A stretch of 64,000 bases of DNA from NCBI RefSeq assembly GCF_000828055.2, contig NZ_CP010523.2, positions 2,604,001-2,668,000 of the forward strand. Direction: 5' to 3'. The stretch comes from Klebsiella variicola. GTDB lineage: Bacteria; Pseudomonadota; Gammaproteobacteria; Enterobacterales; Enterobacteriaceae. Every line of letters starts with the position of its first letter. Positions within the stretch are counted from its first letter, which is position 1. A program made the translations under genes and the position numbers. This document shows positions 43,992 to 52,172 of this stretch, one piece after another. The notes below the pieces were generated by a model. That model was not told the origin of the DNA and ran no database searches. It worked only from the letters and a program-made list of their open reading frames with translations.

Positions 43992-45092
43992 ATGCGTAAC
44001 ACAGAAAATGGGGTCATTGGTAGTGACCAGACCGCGGTGATGGCCAGGCTGACACTGGATGAGTTAATTGACCAGCTTCTGCACAGCAACGCGCTGTCGC
44101 TGAAGCTGACGGCCAACCCGCTGGTGGCCGACAGAGCCTGGCATCTGACTGAGAATACCTGCATCCGCGCCTTCTCCGCTGATGATCCACAGGCCAAAAA
44201 GCGGGCTCACCATGCGCTGTTCATCCTCTATCAGTCCTGGCTTGCCGACCCGCTCTCGCCAGCGGCAGCCAATCAGTTTCATCCGCTACTCTCCGGGATC
44301 AGAAACTACATTGAGTCTGAGTGGCTGCGGGCGGAAAGCAAACGTTTCCACCGCCAGAGACCGGTGCTTAACGCCGGCAATATCGTCGACGAACTGCGCG
44401 CCTTATGCCAGCAGCACCCGGCGTCTCATCATCCGCTGTTCGATTTCCTTGCCAGCGAGGCCTCCGCGGCGCAGATCGACTATTTCTTCAAAAGCGACAG
44501 CGCGCTGAATCTGCTGTTCTTCGATCTTGTGGCGATGGGGCTGGTCGGTTCGCTGCCGGAAACCCGCGCCGAGATTGCGCAAAATCTGTGGGATGAGATA
44601 GGTCAGGGCAGCACTGAGATCACCCACGTCAATCTGTATAAGGATTTACTGAAGCGGCGGAATATCGCGTTGCCGGACAATCATTTTGCCCATTTGTACG
44701 AGTGGCAGGGTCTGGCCGGGTATAACGCCTTTATGCTGGGCGGCGTAAACCGTCAGCATTATTACAAATCGCTGGGGGTCATGGCGATGACCGAGCTGCT
44801 CGACCCACCGCAGTATGAAAAGCTGGTGGCGGGCTGCCGGCGGATTGGGCTTTCCGATCGCGACGTACATTACTATGCCGAACATATCACCGTCGATATC
44901 GGTCATGCGGACGGCTGGCTGAACAATGTGATTGTGCCGATTGGCAAAAAACATCCGGCGGCGATGGAGGAGGTCTACTTTGGCGCCGCGCTGCGCCTGC
45001 AAACCTGCAACGATTACTATGATTGCCTGCTGGCGGCCCTGCAGTCGCTGGACGGCAGCGCATCATCTCACAGCGTACCGCCTTCTGAGTAA
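43992..45092 (+). CDS. iron-containing redox enzyme family protein (haem-oxygenase-like fold)
   Basis: A protein of 366 residues. The core about 160-340 is an all-helical haem-oxygenase-like/PqqC-like domain with likely metal ligands in DEIGQGSTEITHVNLY and in HYYAEHITVDIGHADGW (spaced Glu/His motifs of haem-oxygenase-like diiron oxidases). Such enzymes act on amino-acid-like or fatty-acid substrates, but the reaction here is unknown. I chose the ATG at 43992 with GGGA at 43981. It is convergent with, and overlaps by 25 bp, the TetR gene. No partner biosynthetic gene is seen. Confidence 0.75.
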   Translation: MRNTENGVIGSDQTAVMARLTLDELIDQLLHSNALSLKLTANPLVADRAWHLTENTCIRAFSADDPQAKKRAHHALFILYQSWLADPLSPAAANQFHPLLSGIRNYIESEWLRAESKRFHRQRPVLNAGNIVDELRALCQQHPASHHPLFDFLASEASAAQIDYFFKSDSALNLLFFDLVAMGLVGSLPETRAEIAQNLWDEIGQGSTEITHVNLYKDLLKRRNIALPDNHFAHLYEWQGLAGYNAFMLGGVNRQHYYKSLGVMAMTELLDPPQYEKLVAGCRRIGLSDRDVHYYAEHITVDIGHADGWLNNVIVPIGKKHPAAMEEVYFGAALRLQTCNDYYDCLLAALQSLDGSASSHSVPPSE

Positions 45093-45646
45093 ATAAGCGC
45101 TTTGGCTGCGCTCCAGGCGGTGATCCCCGGTGGGATCTCCCGGCATTCGGCGGACTCGGCCTGCTGAGCGGCGATGGCGCCATCGATGAGCATCACCATC
45201 ATCATGGCCACCCGCTCGGCAGGTTCCGGTTTTAACACCTGCAGGAGGATATCGCGGAAGAACTGCCAGAGGAGCGACTTGAATCGGGAGCACTGCTCCC
45301 GGATCGCCGGCGATGACGCGCCATATTCAAACAGTGCGCGGGTAAACATGCAGCCGTGGAATGTGTCGCAGGTAAACCAGCGATGGTAGTAGTCGAACAC
45401 GGCAAACAGCTTCTCCCGCGCGCTGGCTTTATCCGCCGTGATCTGCGCCAAATCCTGCATAAATTCGCTCTCTTTCTGCTTGAGGATAGCCAGAATGAGC
45501 GCCTCTTTATCGGCGTAATAGCGGTAAAAGGTCATTTTGGAGATGCCGGCATGTTCAGCAATCCGCTCGATGCTGGGCGACTGATATCCTTCGCGATTAA
45601 ACAGCGCGCTGGCGTGGCGGAGAATGTCCGCTTGTTTTGGCTTCAT
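45068..45646 (-). CDS. TetR-family transcriptional regulator
   Basis: A protein of 192 residues. The HTH (about 6-52) is ILRHASALFNREGYQSPSIERIAEHAGISKMTFYRYYADKEALI, and the ligand domain is helical with a Cys in FTCDTFHGCMF, as in AcrR/YcdC-like repressors. Its 3' end overlaps the end of the haem-oxygenase-fold gene. It might regulate that gene through the palindrome at 43945-43959. Its own upstream region (45647-45983) shows no clear palindrome of the same type. Confidence 0.92.
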   Translation of the reverse strand: MKPKQADILRHASALFNREGYQSPSIERIAEHAGISKMTFYRYYADKEALILAILKQKESEFMQDLAQITADKASAREKLFAVFDYYHRWFTCDTFHGCMFTRALFEYGASSPAIREQCSRFKSLLWQFFRDILLQVLKPEPAERVAMMMVMLIDGAIAAQQAESAECREIPPGITAWSAAKALIYSEGGTL

Positions 45647-45983
45647 GCGTTTTCCTGTCGAATGTTCGCTGTCACGACTGCCGGTGACACGGCCGTCCTG
45701 CGACAGCGGTGCATTATGCCGGATCTTGCCGCCAGACGGGCAAAAAAGTAAATCAGCCGCGGTTTATGCGGCGTCGGTTCCCTCAATAAAACAAGATTGC
45801 GTAGACTTGCACAAGTCATGTCCTAATGTTTCCGAACCGGCGTATTATTCGGACCTTTATACACATAAGCTGTGAATGATGTACTTTCTGATAGCCATTA
45901 TTTCTGAAGTCTGAGACGGTTACAGCAGGACAGGCATCGAATGAGGGTATTACAGACATCATTACCAGGATGATCCGATAACT
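45647..45983. other. gene-free stretch upstream of TetR gene
   Basis: These 337 bp contain only short frames. CCGGTGACACGGCCG-like and GCCGC-GGTTTAT-GCGGC hairpins are present near 45690 and 45757, and AT-rich sequence follows from 45800 before the small membrane protein. I cannot assign a function to any part. Confidence 0.35.
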
Positions 45984-46172
45984 ATGATGAATTTTATTAA
46001 AAGATTGCTGCGAAGAATATTCAGGTCGTTAATTTCATATTATGGCCCAGCTGTATTGACCATCCTCTTCGCCGTGGCGCAAGGGCTCTTTTTTCCAAAG
46101 ACGCCTCTCTGGCTTGTTCCCCTGTTTTTCGTATTTGTTATTGTAATGTTTTATCGGTTTGTGAAATTTTAA
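45984..46172 (+). CDS. small membrane protein, unknown function
   Basis: A protein of 62 residues. A basic N-terminus (FIKRLLRRIFRSL) is followed by two closely spaced hydrophobic helices (about 18-34 and 41-58) with a short Pro-containing turn (FPKTPLW). The positive-inside rule puts both ends in the cytoplasm. It resembles annotated Klebsiella small membrane proteins, but I cannot tie it to a named toxin or regulator. Two ATG codons stand at the start; AGGATGA upstream may serve as ribosome site. Confidence 0.6.
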   Translation: MMNFIKRLLRRIFRSLISYYGPAVLTILFAVAQGLFFPKTPLWLVPLFFVFVIVMFYRFVKF

Positions 46173-46283
46173 TATCGAAATTTAACTTTATATTAAATTG
46201 ACAAGGAAGTGCGATGGCTGGGTTGAGGCTAGCAGGTTAAGATGGCCCCGCGATTGCCTGTCTCATTAAGAAGAAGAGAAGAG

Positions 46284-46820
46284 ATGATGTTACCCCTGAC
46301 CACGCCCCGGCTGCTGCTGCGCCGGTTCAGAACGGAAGATCTGCCGTCTTTCAGCCATTATCGCAACCTGCCGGAGGTGGCCCGCTTTCAGAGCTGGACC
46401 CACTACAGCATGACAGAGGCGACAGCCTTCTATGAACAACAACGTTCGCTGGCCTTTGCTGAGGATGAGAGCTGGTTCCAGCTTGCCGTAGAGATCCAGG
46501 CCAACGGTGCGCTGGCGGGGGATGTGGGGATCCACTTTTTCGATCAGGGCAGACAGGCCGAGCTGGGGATGACCTTTTCCCCGGTGTATCAGCATCAGGG
46601 GTATGCCCGGGAAGCCATGCGGGCGGTGATGGCCTTACTCTTTGAACAGTTAGCCCATCACCGGCTGATGGCGGTGGTTGATACCCGCAATTCCGGCGCG
46701 ATCAAACTCCTGGAAGGGCTGGGCTTTCGTCGCGAGGCGCATTACCGGCAGAATATCTTTTTTAAAGGCGAGTGGGGCGATGAGTACCTGTACGCGCTGC
46801 TGCGCAGCGAATATCAGTGA
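46284..46820 (+). CDS. GNAT-family N-acetyltransferase (RimJ/RimL type)
   Basis: A protein of 178 residues. It opens with TPRLLLRRFRTEDLPSFSHYRNLPEVARFQSW, typical of the RimJ/YdaF subgroup; the acetyl-CoA loop is SPVYQHQGYAREAMRAVMALLFEQL and the end is ARNSGAIKLLEGLGFRREAHY-like. It may acetylate a protein N-terminus or a small amine. The start is the ATG at 46284 (GAAGAGAAGAG before it), with 46287 as alternative. Confidence 0.92.
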   Translation: MMLPLTTPRLLLRRFRTEDLPSFSHYRNLPEVARFQSWTHYSMTEATAFYEQQRSLAFAEDESWFQLAVEIQANGALAGDVGIHFFDQGRQAELGMTFSPVYQHQGYAREAMRAVMALLFEQLAHHRLMAVVDTRNSGAIKLLEGLGFRREAHYRQNIFFKGEWGDEYLYALLRSEYQ

Positions 46821-46842
46821 AGTGACGGGCGAGCCGTCACTT
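46820..46842. terminator. bidirectional hairpin between convergent genes
   Basis: AAGTGACGG pairs perfectly with CCGTCACTT around GCGAG, immediately after the GNAT stop and 16 bp beyond the stop of the convergent MFS gene. TTCTGT follows on the plus strand. Confidence 0.65.
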
Positions 46843-46857
46843 CTGTCAGCGCTGCAG

Positions 46858-48114
46858 TTAGCTGTGCTGGCGGATAAAGCGCGCGCGCCACGGTTTTAGC
46901 ACCCACAGCGCGAGGGCGGCGGTGACAAAATCAAGGCCAATCGCGCAGCTGAAGACTACATGCCAGCCGTGGGTGTACTGATAGAGCAGTGCCGCCAGCG
47001 GGCCGCCGAAGATTGACCCGATGCCCTGAGAAATATACAGCCAGCCATAGTTGGTGGCGGCATGCTCGCTGCCGAACGTATCGGTGAGTGTCGACGGGAA
47101 GAGAGAGAAGATCTCCCCCCAGCCAAAGAACACCACCCCGGAGAGCAGGACAAACAGCAGCGGATCTTCCCGGCACGCCAGCCAGAGCATCATCGCCACG
47201 CCTTCCAGCGCAAAGGCGATAAACATGGTTTGCTCGCGGCCGAAGCGGTCGGAAATAAAGCCAAACAGCGGCCGGGTTAAGCCGTTAGTAAAGCGGTCTA
47301 TCGTTAACGCCAGCGGCAGCGCCGCCATGCCAAACACCACCGCCTGGCTAATGCCGAAATCCTCGGCGAACACCGCCATCTGCGAAGTGACCATCAGCCC
47401 GGAAGTCGACATCATCGCCATCATGGCGAACATCAGCCAGAACAGCGGCTGGCGCAGCATTTCCCGGGAAGTAAACGATCTGCTGCTCTGCGCCACCGTC
47501 TGACTGACGGGCTGGGAGACAGCGGGCGGCGGCAGCTTCAGCCCCTGACTGGCGAGGAAGCCGACGAGGGCGAAAAGGATCCCGAAAGTCGTCATCGTGT
47601 GTTCAAGGCCGTTAGTGGTCAGCGACAGGGAGATGGGGAAGGTAGTTATGATGGCCCCCATCCCGTAGCCCGCCGCCACCGAGCCGGCGGCAAATCCCCG
47701 CTGCTGTGGGAACCATTTGACCATCAGGCCGACAACGCCGATGTAGACGATCCCGGTCCCGAGGCCGCCCATGCAGCCATAAACCAGCCAGAGCGTTGCC
47801 AGGCCATTCACCTGCGCGGAAAGCACCCAGCTCATTCCCGCCATCACCGTGCCAATAGCGATCAGCCGCCGTGGGCCAAATTTTTCCACTAATCGCCCCT
47901 GAAAAGGGGAAAAGAAGGTCTGCAGGATGATCAGCAGGGAGAAGGTGACCTGCAACTCTGGCAAACCCACGCCCAGCTTGGCGGCCAGAGGTTTTGTCAG
48001 CAGCGTCCAGACATATTGCGGACTGGAAATGGCGGCCATACAGATCAAACCCAGCACCAGCTGGCGCCATTTGCCATATTTCGGGGTAACCAACGGTTCA
48101 CTGAGTGTCGTCAT
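46858..48114 (-). CDS. MFS transporter, OFA (oxalate/formate antiporter-like) family
   Basis: A protein of 418 residues, 12 helices. QYVWTLLTKPLAAKLGVGLPELQVTFSL and GRLVEKFGPRRLIAIG match the OxlT/YhjX group, and GIGYGxxxxTxxxWFPxxRGxAAG-like residues appear as VGLMVKWFPQQRGFAAGS. I chose the ATG at 48114 with GGAG before it; the longer frame to 48279 overlaps a structured leader. It is divergent from the guanidine operon, and both directions have sigma-54-like promoters with NtrC-like sites between. The transported compound is therefore more likely a nitrogen compound or its product than oxalate by name alone. Confidence 0.87.
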   Translation of the reverse strand: MTTLSEPLVTPKYGKWRQLVLGLICMAAISSPQYVWTLLTKPLAAKLGVGLPELQVTFSLLIILQTFFSPFQGRLVEKFGPRRLIAIGTVMAGMSWVLSAQVNGLATLWLVYGCMGGLGTGIVYIGVVGLMVKWFPQQRGFAAGSVAAGYGMGAIITTFPISLSLTTNGLEHTMTTFGILFALVGFLASQGLKLPPPAVSQPVSQTVAQSSRSFTSREMLRQPLFWLMFAMMAMMSTSGLMVTSQMAVFAEDFGISQAVVFGMAALPLALTIDRFTNGLTRPLFGFISDRFGREQTMFIAFALEGVAMMLWLACREDPLLFVLLSGVVFFGWGEIFSLFPSTLTDTFGSEHAATNYGWLYISQGIGSIFGGPLAALLYQYTHGWHVVFSCAIGLDFVTAALALWVLKPWRARFIRQHS

Positions 48115-48141
48115 GTTGTTCTCCGTTTTCAGTAAGCAGGC

Positions 48142-48178
48142 TTCCGTGAAACGCATCCACCCTGGATGCCTCACGGAA
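48142..48178 (-). promoter_or_regulatory. stable nested hairpin in the 5' leader of the MFS gene
   Basis: TTCCGTGA/TCACGGAA form an outer stem and GCATCCA/TGGATGC an inner stem. It lies ~30 bp before the MFS start codon in the transcript expected from the sigma-54 promoter at 48263-48278. It does not match ykkC or mini-ykkC motifs. Confidence 0.4.
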
Positions 48179-48262
48179 AGGGGAAGGTGGCGACCGCAGA
48201 GTGACGACGTGTTGTGGCCATACGGCATACGATCTTGTCCACATCGCGGTATACAAGCGCAC

Positions 48263-48278
48263 AGCATTAAACGTGCCA
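48263..48278 (-). promoter_or_regulatory. sigma-54 promoter of the MFS gene
   Basis: On the minus strand TGGCACGTTTAATGCT fits TGGCACG-N4-TTGCW with one mismatch, with GG and GC 10 bases apart. Transcription would start near 48251, leaving a leader of about 137 bases. Confidence 0.65.
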
Positions 48279-48355
48279 TATAAAATAATCATTTATATTC
48301 AGCAGGTTAATGTAATTAGGTGGTGACTAACGGGATGCGACATGGTGAAGGAGCG

Positions 48356-48370
48356 GCACTGAGGCGGTGC
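48356..48370. promoter_or_regulatory. NtrC-type enhancer site (strong)
   Basis: GCACTGAGGCGGTGC exactly matches GCACY-N5-GGTGC. It lies ~112 bp upstream of the expected start from the minus-strand promoter and ~208 bp upstream of that from the plus-strand one, so it could serve both divergent operons. Confidence 0.7.
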
Positions 48371-48447
48371 AAATGGGTCATCGCGGTGCGTGGGAAATGT
48401 TCGTGGCAAATCCACAGAATGTCGGCGCATGCGCTCTGCGTTTTCCT

Positions 48448-48462
48448 GCACCAAAGCCATGC
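48448..48462. promoter_or_regulatory. NtrC-type enhancer site (weaker)
   Basis: GCACCAAAGCCATGC keeps one perfect NtrC half-site and part of the other. Its centre is ~116 bp upstream of the expected start for the guanidine operon, mirroring the spacing of the strong site to the MFS promoter. Confidence 0.45.
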
Positions 48463-48544
48463 AATGCCCCAACATCACTCCCCATTTTTGGGAATCGATG
48501 CGTCCGCTGGCGGCGAAACGCGGCTGTGAGCGGCCTCTGGCTCC

Positions 48545-48560
48545 TGGCATGGCGCTTGCA
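48545..48560 (+). promoter_or_regulatory. sigma-54 promoter of the guanidine operon
   Basis: TGGCATGGCGCTTGCA matches TGGCAC-N5-TTGCA with one change and correct GG/GC spacing. The start of transcription should be near 48571, ~40 bp before the riboswitch begins. Confidence 0.75.
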
Positions 48561-48610
48561 AGAACATCGGCAGAAAGCAGCGCAACAGACAATTCAGATC
48601 ACACAATAGC

Positions 48611-48740
48611 TGGCTAGGGTTCCGGTTCACCGCGGTGAACGTCTGGTCCGAGAGCTGGCGACCTCGGCGAGGTTACACGGCGGGATAAAAGCCCGGGAGA
48701 CAGCAGCACCGCTGGGTGTCGCGCTGCTCCGTTTCTCATG
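48611..48740 (+). promoter_or_regulatory. guanidine-I (ykkC) riboswitch with downstream hairpin
   Basis: The conserved blocks appear in order: CTAGGGTTCCGG, CTGGTCCGAGAG, a paired GACC..GGTT segment, then ACACGGCGGGATAAAAGCC and CGGGAGA (to about 48700). This is the ykkC subtype 1 consensus that senses guanidinium. A hairpin AGCAGC..GCTGCT follows (48701-48730), with a weak T-rich tail, and could be the expression platform. It lies directly before the ABC transporter gene at 48758. The aptamer is very clear; the switching mechanism is inferred. Confidence 0.93.
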
Positions 48741-48757
48741 CTAACCAGAGGTCCACC

Positions 48758-49816
48758 ATGAAAACATCGCCGCTCCTCCGCTCACTTGTCCTGTCGCTGA
48801 CGCTGCTGACCAGCGTCCCGTCGTTTGCCGCCGTCAAAAAAGAGTTCAACGTCTGCTGGACCATTTACGCCGGCTGGATGCCCTGGGGAACCATCAGTAA
48901 CGAAAAGATCATTGATAAATGGGCCAGCAAATACGGCATCAAGATCAATATCGTCCAGCTCAACGATTACATCGAATCCATCAACCAGTACACCGCCGGG
49001 CAGTTTGACGGCTGCACGATGACCAACATGGACGCGTTGACGATCCCGGCGGCGGGCGGTGTCGACAGCACAGCGCTGATCACCGGCAGCTACTCCGACG
49101 GTAACGACGGGGTGGTCCTGAAAGGGGCGGATAAAAAGCTCAGCGACCTGAAAGGGATGTCGGTGTATCTCCCGGAGCTGTCGGTATCCCACTATCTGCT
49201 GGTGCGCGGCCTGGAAAAAGCCGGGCTGCAGGAAAAAGACGTCAAGGTGGTGAATACCTCCGATGCCGATATCGTCTCGGCCTTCGGCACCAGCGGCGTG
49301 CGGGCGGCGGTGGCCTGGAATCCACAGCTGTCGGTTATCAAAAAGACCCCACAAACCAGCGAAGTGTTTAGCTCCTCGCAGGTGCCGGGCGAGCTTATCG
49401 ACATGATGGTGGTGAATACCCAGACCCTGAAAGATAACCCCGCGCTGGGCAAAGCCCTGACCGGCGCCTGGTTTGAAATGATGGCCAAAATGAAGGCCGG
49501 GGATAGCCAGGCGTTGAGCGCCATGGCCGCCGACTCCGGCACCGATCTTGCCGGCTACCAGGCACAGCTGAAAACAACCCATCTGTTCTGGACGCCTGCC
49601 GACACCCTGGCGTTTATCTCCTCGCCGGATCTGGCGAAAACGATGCAGCGAGTGGCGCAGTTCTCGTTCGATAAAGGCCTGCTGGGTGAAGGGGCGCAGA
49701 GCGCGGACTTTATCGGTATGACCTTCCCGGGAAATGTCACCCTCGGCGATGCCGCCAACCGCAAACTGCGCTTTGACGACAGCTACCTGAAGCTGGCCGC
49801 CGCGGGCCAGCTGTAA
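48758..49816 (+). CDS. ABC transporter substrate-binding protein of the guanidine operon
   Basis: A protein of 352 residues with signal peptide MKTSPLLRSLVLSLTLLTSVPSFA. It has the NMT1/TauA-type fold: FNVCWTIYAGWMPWGTISNEKIIDKWASKYGIKINIVQLNDYIESINQY, then LPELSVSHYLLVRGLEKAGL. Proteins of this type are often labelled urea-binding because the operon has been labelled urea; the riboswitch indicates guanidine or a guanidino compound instead. I chose the ATG at 48758 with AGAGG before it. It is followed by permease and ATPase genes. Confidence 0.9.
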   Translation: MKTSPLLRSLVLSLTLLTSVPSFAAVKKEFNVCWTIYAGWMPWGTISNEKIIDKWASKYGIKINIVQLNDYIESINQYTAGQFDGCTMTNMDALTIPAAGGVDSTALITGSYSDGNDGVVLKGADKKLSDLKGMSVYLPELSVSHYLLVRGLEKAGLQEKDVKVVNTSDADIVSAFGTSGVRAAVAWNPQLSVIKKTPQTSEVFSSSQVPGELIDMMVVNTQTLKDNPALGKALTGAWFEMMAKMKAGDSQALSAMAADSGTDLAGYQAQLKTTHLFWTPADTLAFISSPDLAKTMQRVAQFSFDKGLLGEGAQSADFIGMTFPGNVTLGDAANRKLRFDDSYLKLAAAGQL

Positions 49817-49840
49817 TGATTATCGCCGGGAGACCACGCC

Positions 49841-50656
49841 ATGCGCCACATTAACCGTTATCCCCAAAAGGGGATGCGCCTGACGCTGATGCTGCTGCCT
49901 TTTGTCGTGCTGATCGCCGCCTGGTTTATTGGATCGGCGGTGCGGCTGGAAGCCAATCCGCAGGACAAGTTGCTGCCAGGCCTGTCGCAGATGGTGGCAG
50001 CCATTGACCGGATGGCGTTCACCCCGGACAAACGCAGCGGTGAGTATCTGCTGTGGGCCGATACGCTGATCAGCCTGAGCCGTCTGTTGACGGGCCTGGC
50101 CGTCTCGTCGCTGATCGGCCTCGGTATCGGCATCGCCGCCGGCGTCTTCCCAATGTACCGCGCGGCGCTGTCGCCGCTGATGACGGTGGTGTCAATGATC
50201 CCGCCGCTGGCGATCCTGCCGGTGCTGTTTATCGTCTTCGGCCTCGATGAGCTGTCGAAAGTGATGCTGATCGTCATCGGCATTACGCCAATGCTGGCGC
50301 GCGACCTGGAGCAGCGGGCGAAGGAGATCCCGGCGGAGCTGTTTATTAAGGCGCAGACCCTCGGCGCCAATAGCTGGACCCTGGTGCTGCGGGTAGTGCT
50401 TCCCCAGCTGCTGTCGCGGCTGATCACCTCTCTGCGCCTGCTGCTGGGCTCAGCATGGCTGTTCTTGATCTCCGCCGAGGCCATCTCCGCTACCGCCGGG
50501 CTGGGGTACCGCATTTTCCTGGTGCGGCGCTATATGGCGATGGACGTGATTATTCCCTATGTCATCTGGATCACCTTGCTGGCATGGCTGATGGATCTGG
50601 CGCTGCGCCAGCTGCACAAAGCCTGTTTCCCGTGGGCGGAAGGAGGCCGGGGATGA
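49841..50656 (+). CDS. ABC transporter permease (SsuC/TauC type)
   Basis: A protein of 271 residues with about six membrane helices. The EAA loop is KAQTLGANSWTLVLRVVLPQLLSRLITSLRLLLGSAWLFLISAEAI, typical of nitrate/sulfonate/taurine permeases. It likely forms a homodimer channel for the guanidine-operon importer. The stop overlaps the next gene by 4 bp (ATGA). Confidence 0.92.
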   Translation: MRHINRYPQKGMRLTLMLLPFVVLIAAWFIGSAVRLEANPQDKLLPGLSQMVAAIDRMAFTPDKRSGEYLLWADTLISLSRLLTGLAVSSLIGLGIGIAAGVFPMYRAALSPLMTVVSMIPPLAILPVLFIVFGLDELSKVMLIVIGITPMLARDLEQRAKEIPAELFIKAQTLGANSWTLVLRVVLPQLLSRLITSLRLLLGSAWLFLISAEAISATAGLGYRIFLVRRYMAMDVIIPYVIWITLLAWLMDLALRQLHKACFPWAEGGRG

Positions 50657-51429
50657 GTTTTATCGACATCAAAAACATCTGGCAGGAGTACGGCGACCAC
50701 GTGGTGCTGGAGCGCATCAATCTGCAGGTGAAAGAGGGCGAGTTTTGCTCGATGGTCGGCGCGTCCGGTTGTGGTAAATCGACCTTTTTACGCCTGCTGC
50801 TCGGTCAGGAAAAACCGACCCGTGGCGACATCCTGCTCGATGGCCAGCCGCTGGTGGCGGAGCCGGATCGCAGCCGCGGCGTGGTCTTCCAGCGCTATTC
50901 GGTGTTTCCGCATCTCAACGTGCTGGATAACGTCGCCATCGGCCTGGAGCTGCCGGCGTCCCCGTTGCTGGGGCGCCTGTTTGGCGGCAGAAAACACGAG
51001 GCCCGGCAACAGGCCCAGCACATGCTGGAGAAAGTGGGGCTGGGGCACGCTCTGGATAAATATCCGGCGCAGTTGTCCGGGGGGATGCAACAGCGGCTGG
51101 CCATCGCCCAGGCGTTCGTGATGCAGCCGCGGGTGCTGCTGCTCGATGAGCCCTTCGGCGCGCTGGATCCCGGCATTCGCAAAGATATGCATGCGCTGCT
51201 GCTCCAGCTGTGGAGCGAAACGCGCATGACGGTGTTTATGGTCACCCACGACCTGGCCGAAGGCTTCAACCTGGGCACCCGGCTGCTGGTGTTCGACAAA
51301 GTGCGCATCGATCCGCAGGCGCCTAACGCCTGGGGAGCGCGCATTACCTACGATATCCCGCTCAATGAGGCGCGGATGGCACAGCTGGCGACCGGTAGTG
51401 ACACCAACGTTTACGCATTAAGGAGATAA
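50653..51429 (+). CDS. ABC transporter ATP-binding protein (SsuB/TauB type)
   Basis: A protein of 258 residues with Walker A GASGCGKST, Q-loop QRYSVFPHLNVLDNVAIGLELP, signature LSGGMQQRLAIAQAF, Walker B VLLLDEPFGALD and switch His in VTHDLAEGF. The start at 50653 overlaps the permease stop; the longer open frame upstream is permease shadow. A short C-terminal tail may serve regulation. It powers uptake together with the preceding two gene products. Confidence 0.94.
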   Translation: MSFIDIKNIWQEYGDHVVLERINLQVKEGEFCSMVGASGCGKSTFLRLLLGQEKPTRGDILLDGQPLVAEPDRSRGVVFQRYSVFPHLNVLDNVAIGLELPASPLLGRLFGGRKHEARQQAQHMLEKVGLGHALDKYPAQLSGGMQQRLAIAQAFVMQPRVLLLDEPFGALDPGIRKDMHALLLQLWSETRMTVFMVTHDLAEGFNLGTRLLVFDKVRIDPQAPNAWGARITYDIPLNEARMAQLATGSDTNVYALRR

Positions 51430-51433
51430 ATTG

Positions 51434-52162
51434 ATGACCGTACTTTTTCACGCTACTCCCAGCCTGCGCGAAGAGCGGCTTCCCGGCGGGGCGCATACCT
51501 CGCTGATTTTGCGCAAAGGGCAGATCCTGCGCCTGACTGATATCGACGGCGGGGCGAACGTCAGCATGATGATGCTCAACCCCCATGAGAAAAGTGAGCG
51601 TCTGAACCTGCCGGATACCCTCAAGGGCCAGCATACTGCGCGCCTGACCGCCGGACACTGTTTCTACTCCGACATGGGCCGGGTGCTGGCCGGGATCGTC
51701 GCCGACAGCTGCGGCTGGCACGACCCGTTCGGCGGGGTCCTTAACGCCGAAGAGACACACGACAAATATGGCGCCGGACGCTACCAGGAATTACGTAATG
51801 GCTTCTACCGCAACGGCGTCGATAACCTGCTGGTGGAGATGGGCAAATGGGATCTCGGCCTGGAAGATCTGCTGATGGTGGTCAACTTCTTCAGCAAAGT
51901 CACCGTCGATGACGAGGGCCGTTTCCAGTTTGTTGCCGGCAACAGTCGCGCCGGGGATTACGTTGAGCTGTTTGCCCCGATGGACGTCCTGCTGGTGCTC
52001 ACCGCGCTGCCGCATCCCCAGGATCCGGCCACAGAATATGCCCCCCGTCCGGTGCAGTTGAGCTGGTATCAGGCCGACGATGAGGACGCGGCCATCCAGG
52101 CGCTCCTGACTCGCGATGAGAATCAGCGCGCGTTCCGTAATACCCAACTTTTTGCCCTGTAA
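51434..52162 (+). CDS. DUF1989 protein UAAP1, probable carboxyguanidine deiminase subunit
   Basis: A protein of 242 residues of the urea-amidolyase-associated UAAP1 group (DUF1989). Conserved blocks are [33 protein letters not shown], then [20 protein letters not shown] and [17 protein letters not shown]. Published work on such gene pairs in guanidine operons shows they form a deiminase turning carboxyguanidine into allophanate. AAGGAG lies 8 bases before the ATG at 51434. UAAP2 follows 10 bp after the stop. I do not assign a symbol because the subunit naming is not safe from memory. Confidence 0.88.
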   Translation: MTVLFHATPSLREERLPGGAHTSLILRKGQILRLTDIDGGANVSMMMLNPHEKSERLNLPDTLKGQHTARLTAGHCFYSDMGRVLAGIVADSCGWHDPFGGVLNAEETHDKYGAGRYQELRNGFYRNGVDNLLVEMGKWDLGLEDLLMVVNFFSKVTVDDEGRFQFVAGNSRAGDYVELFAPMDVLLVLTALPHPQDPATEYAPRPVQLSWYQADDEDAAIQALLTRDENQRAFRNTQLFAL

Positions 52163-52172
52163 GGAGGCGTTC

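Noticed and set aside
48299-48592. 97-codon minus-strand frame in the guanidine/MFS promoter region
   Set aside because: It overlaps the NtrC-like sites and sigma-54 promoter and has no coding character.
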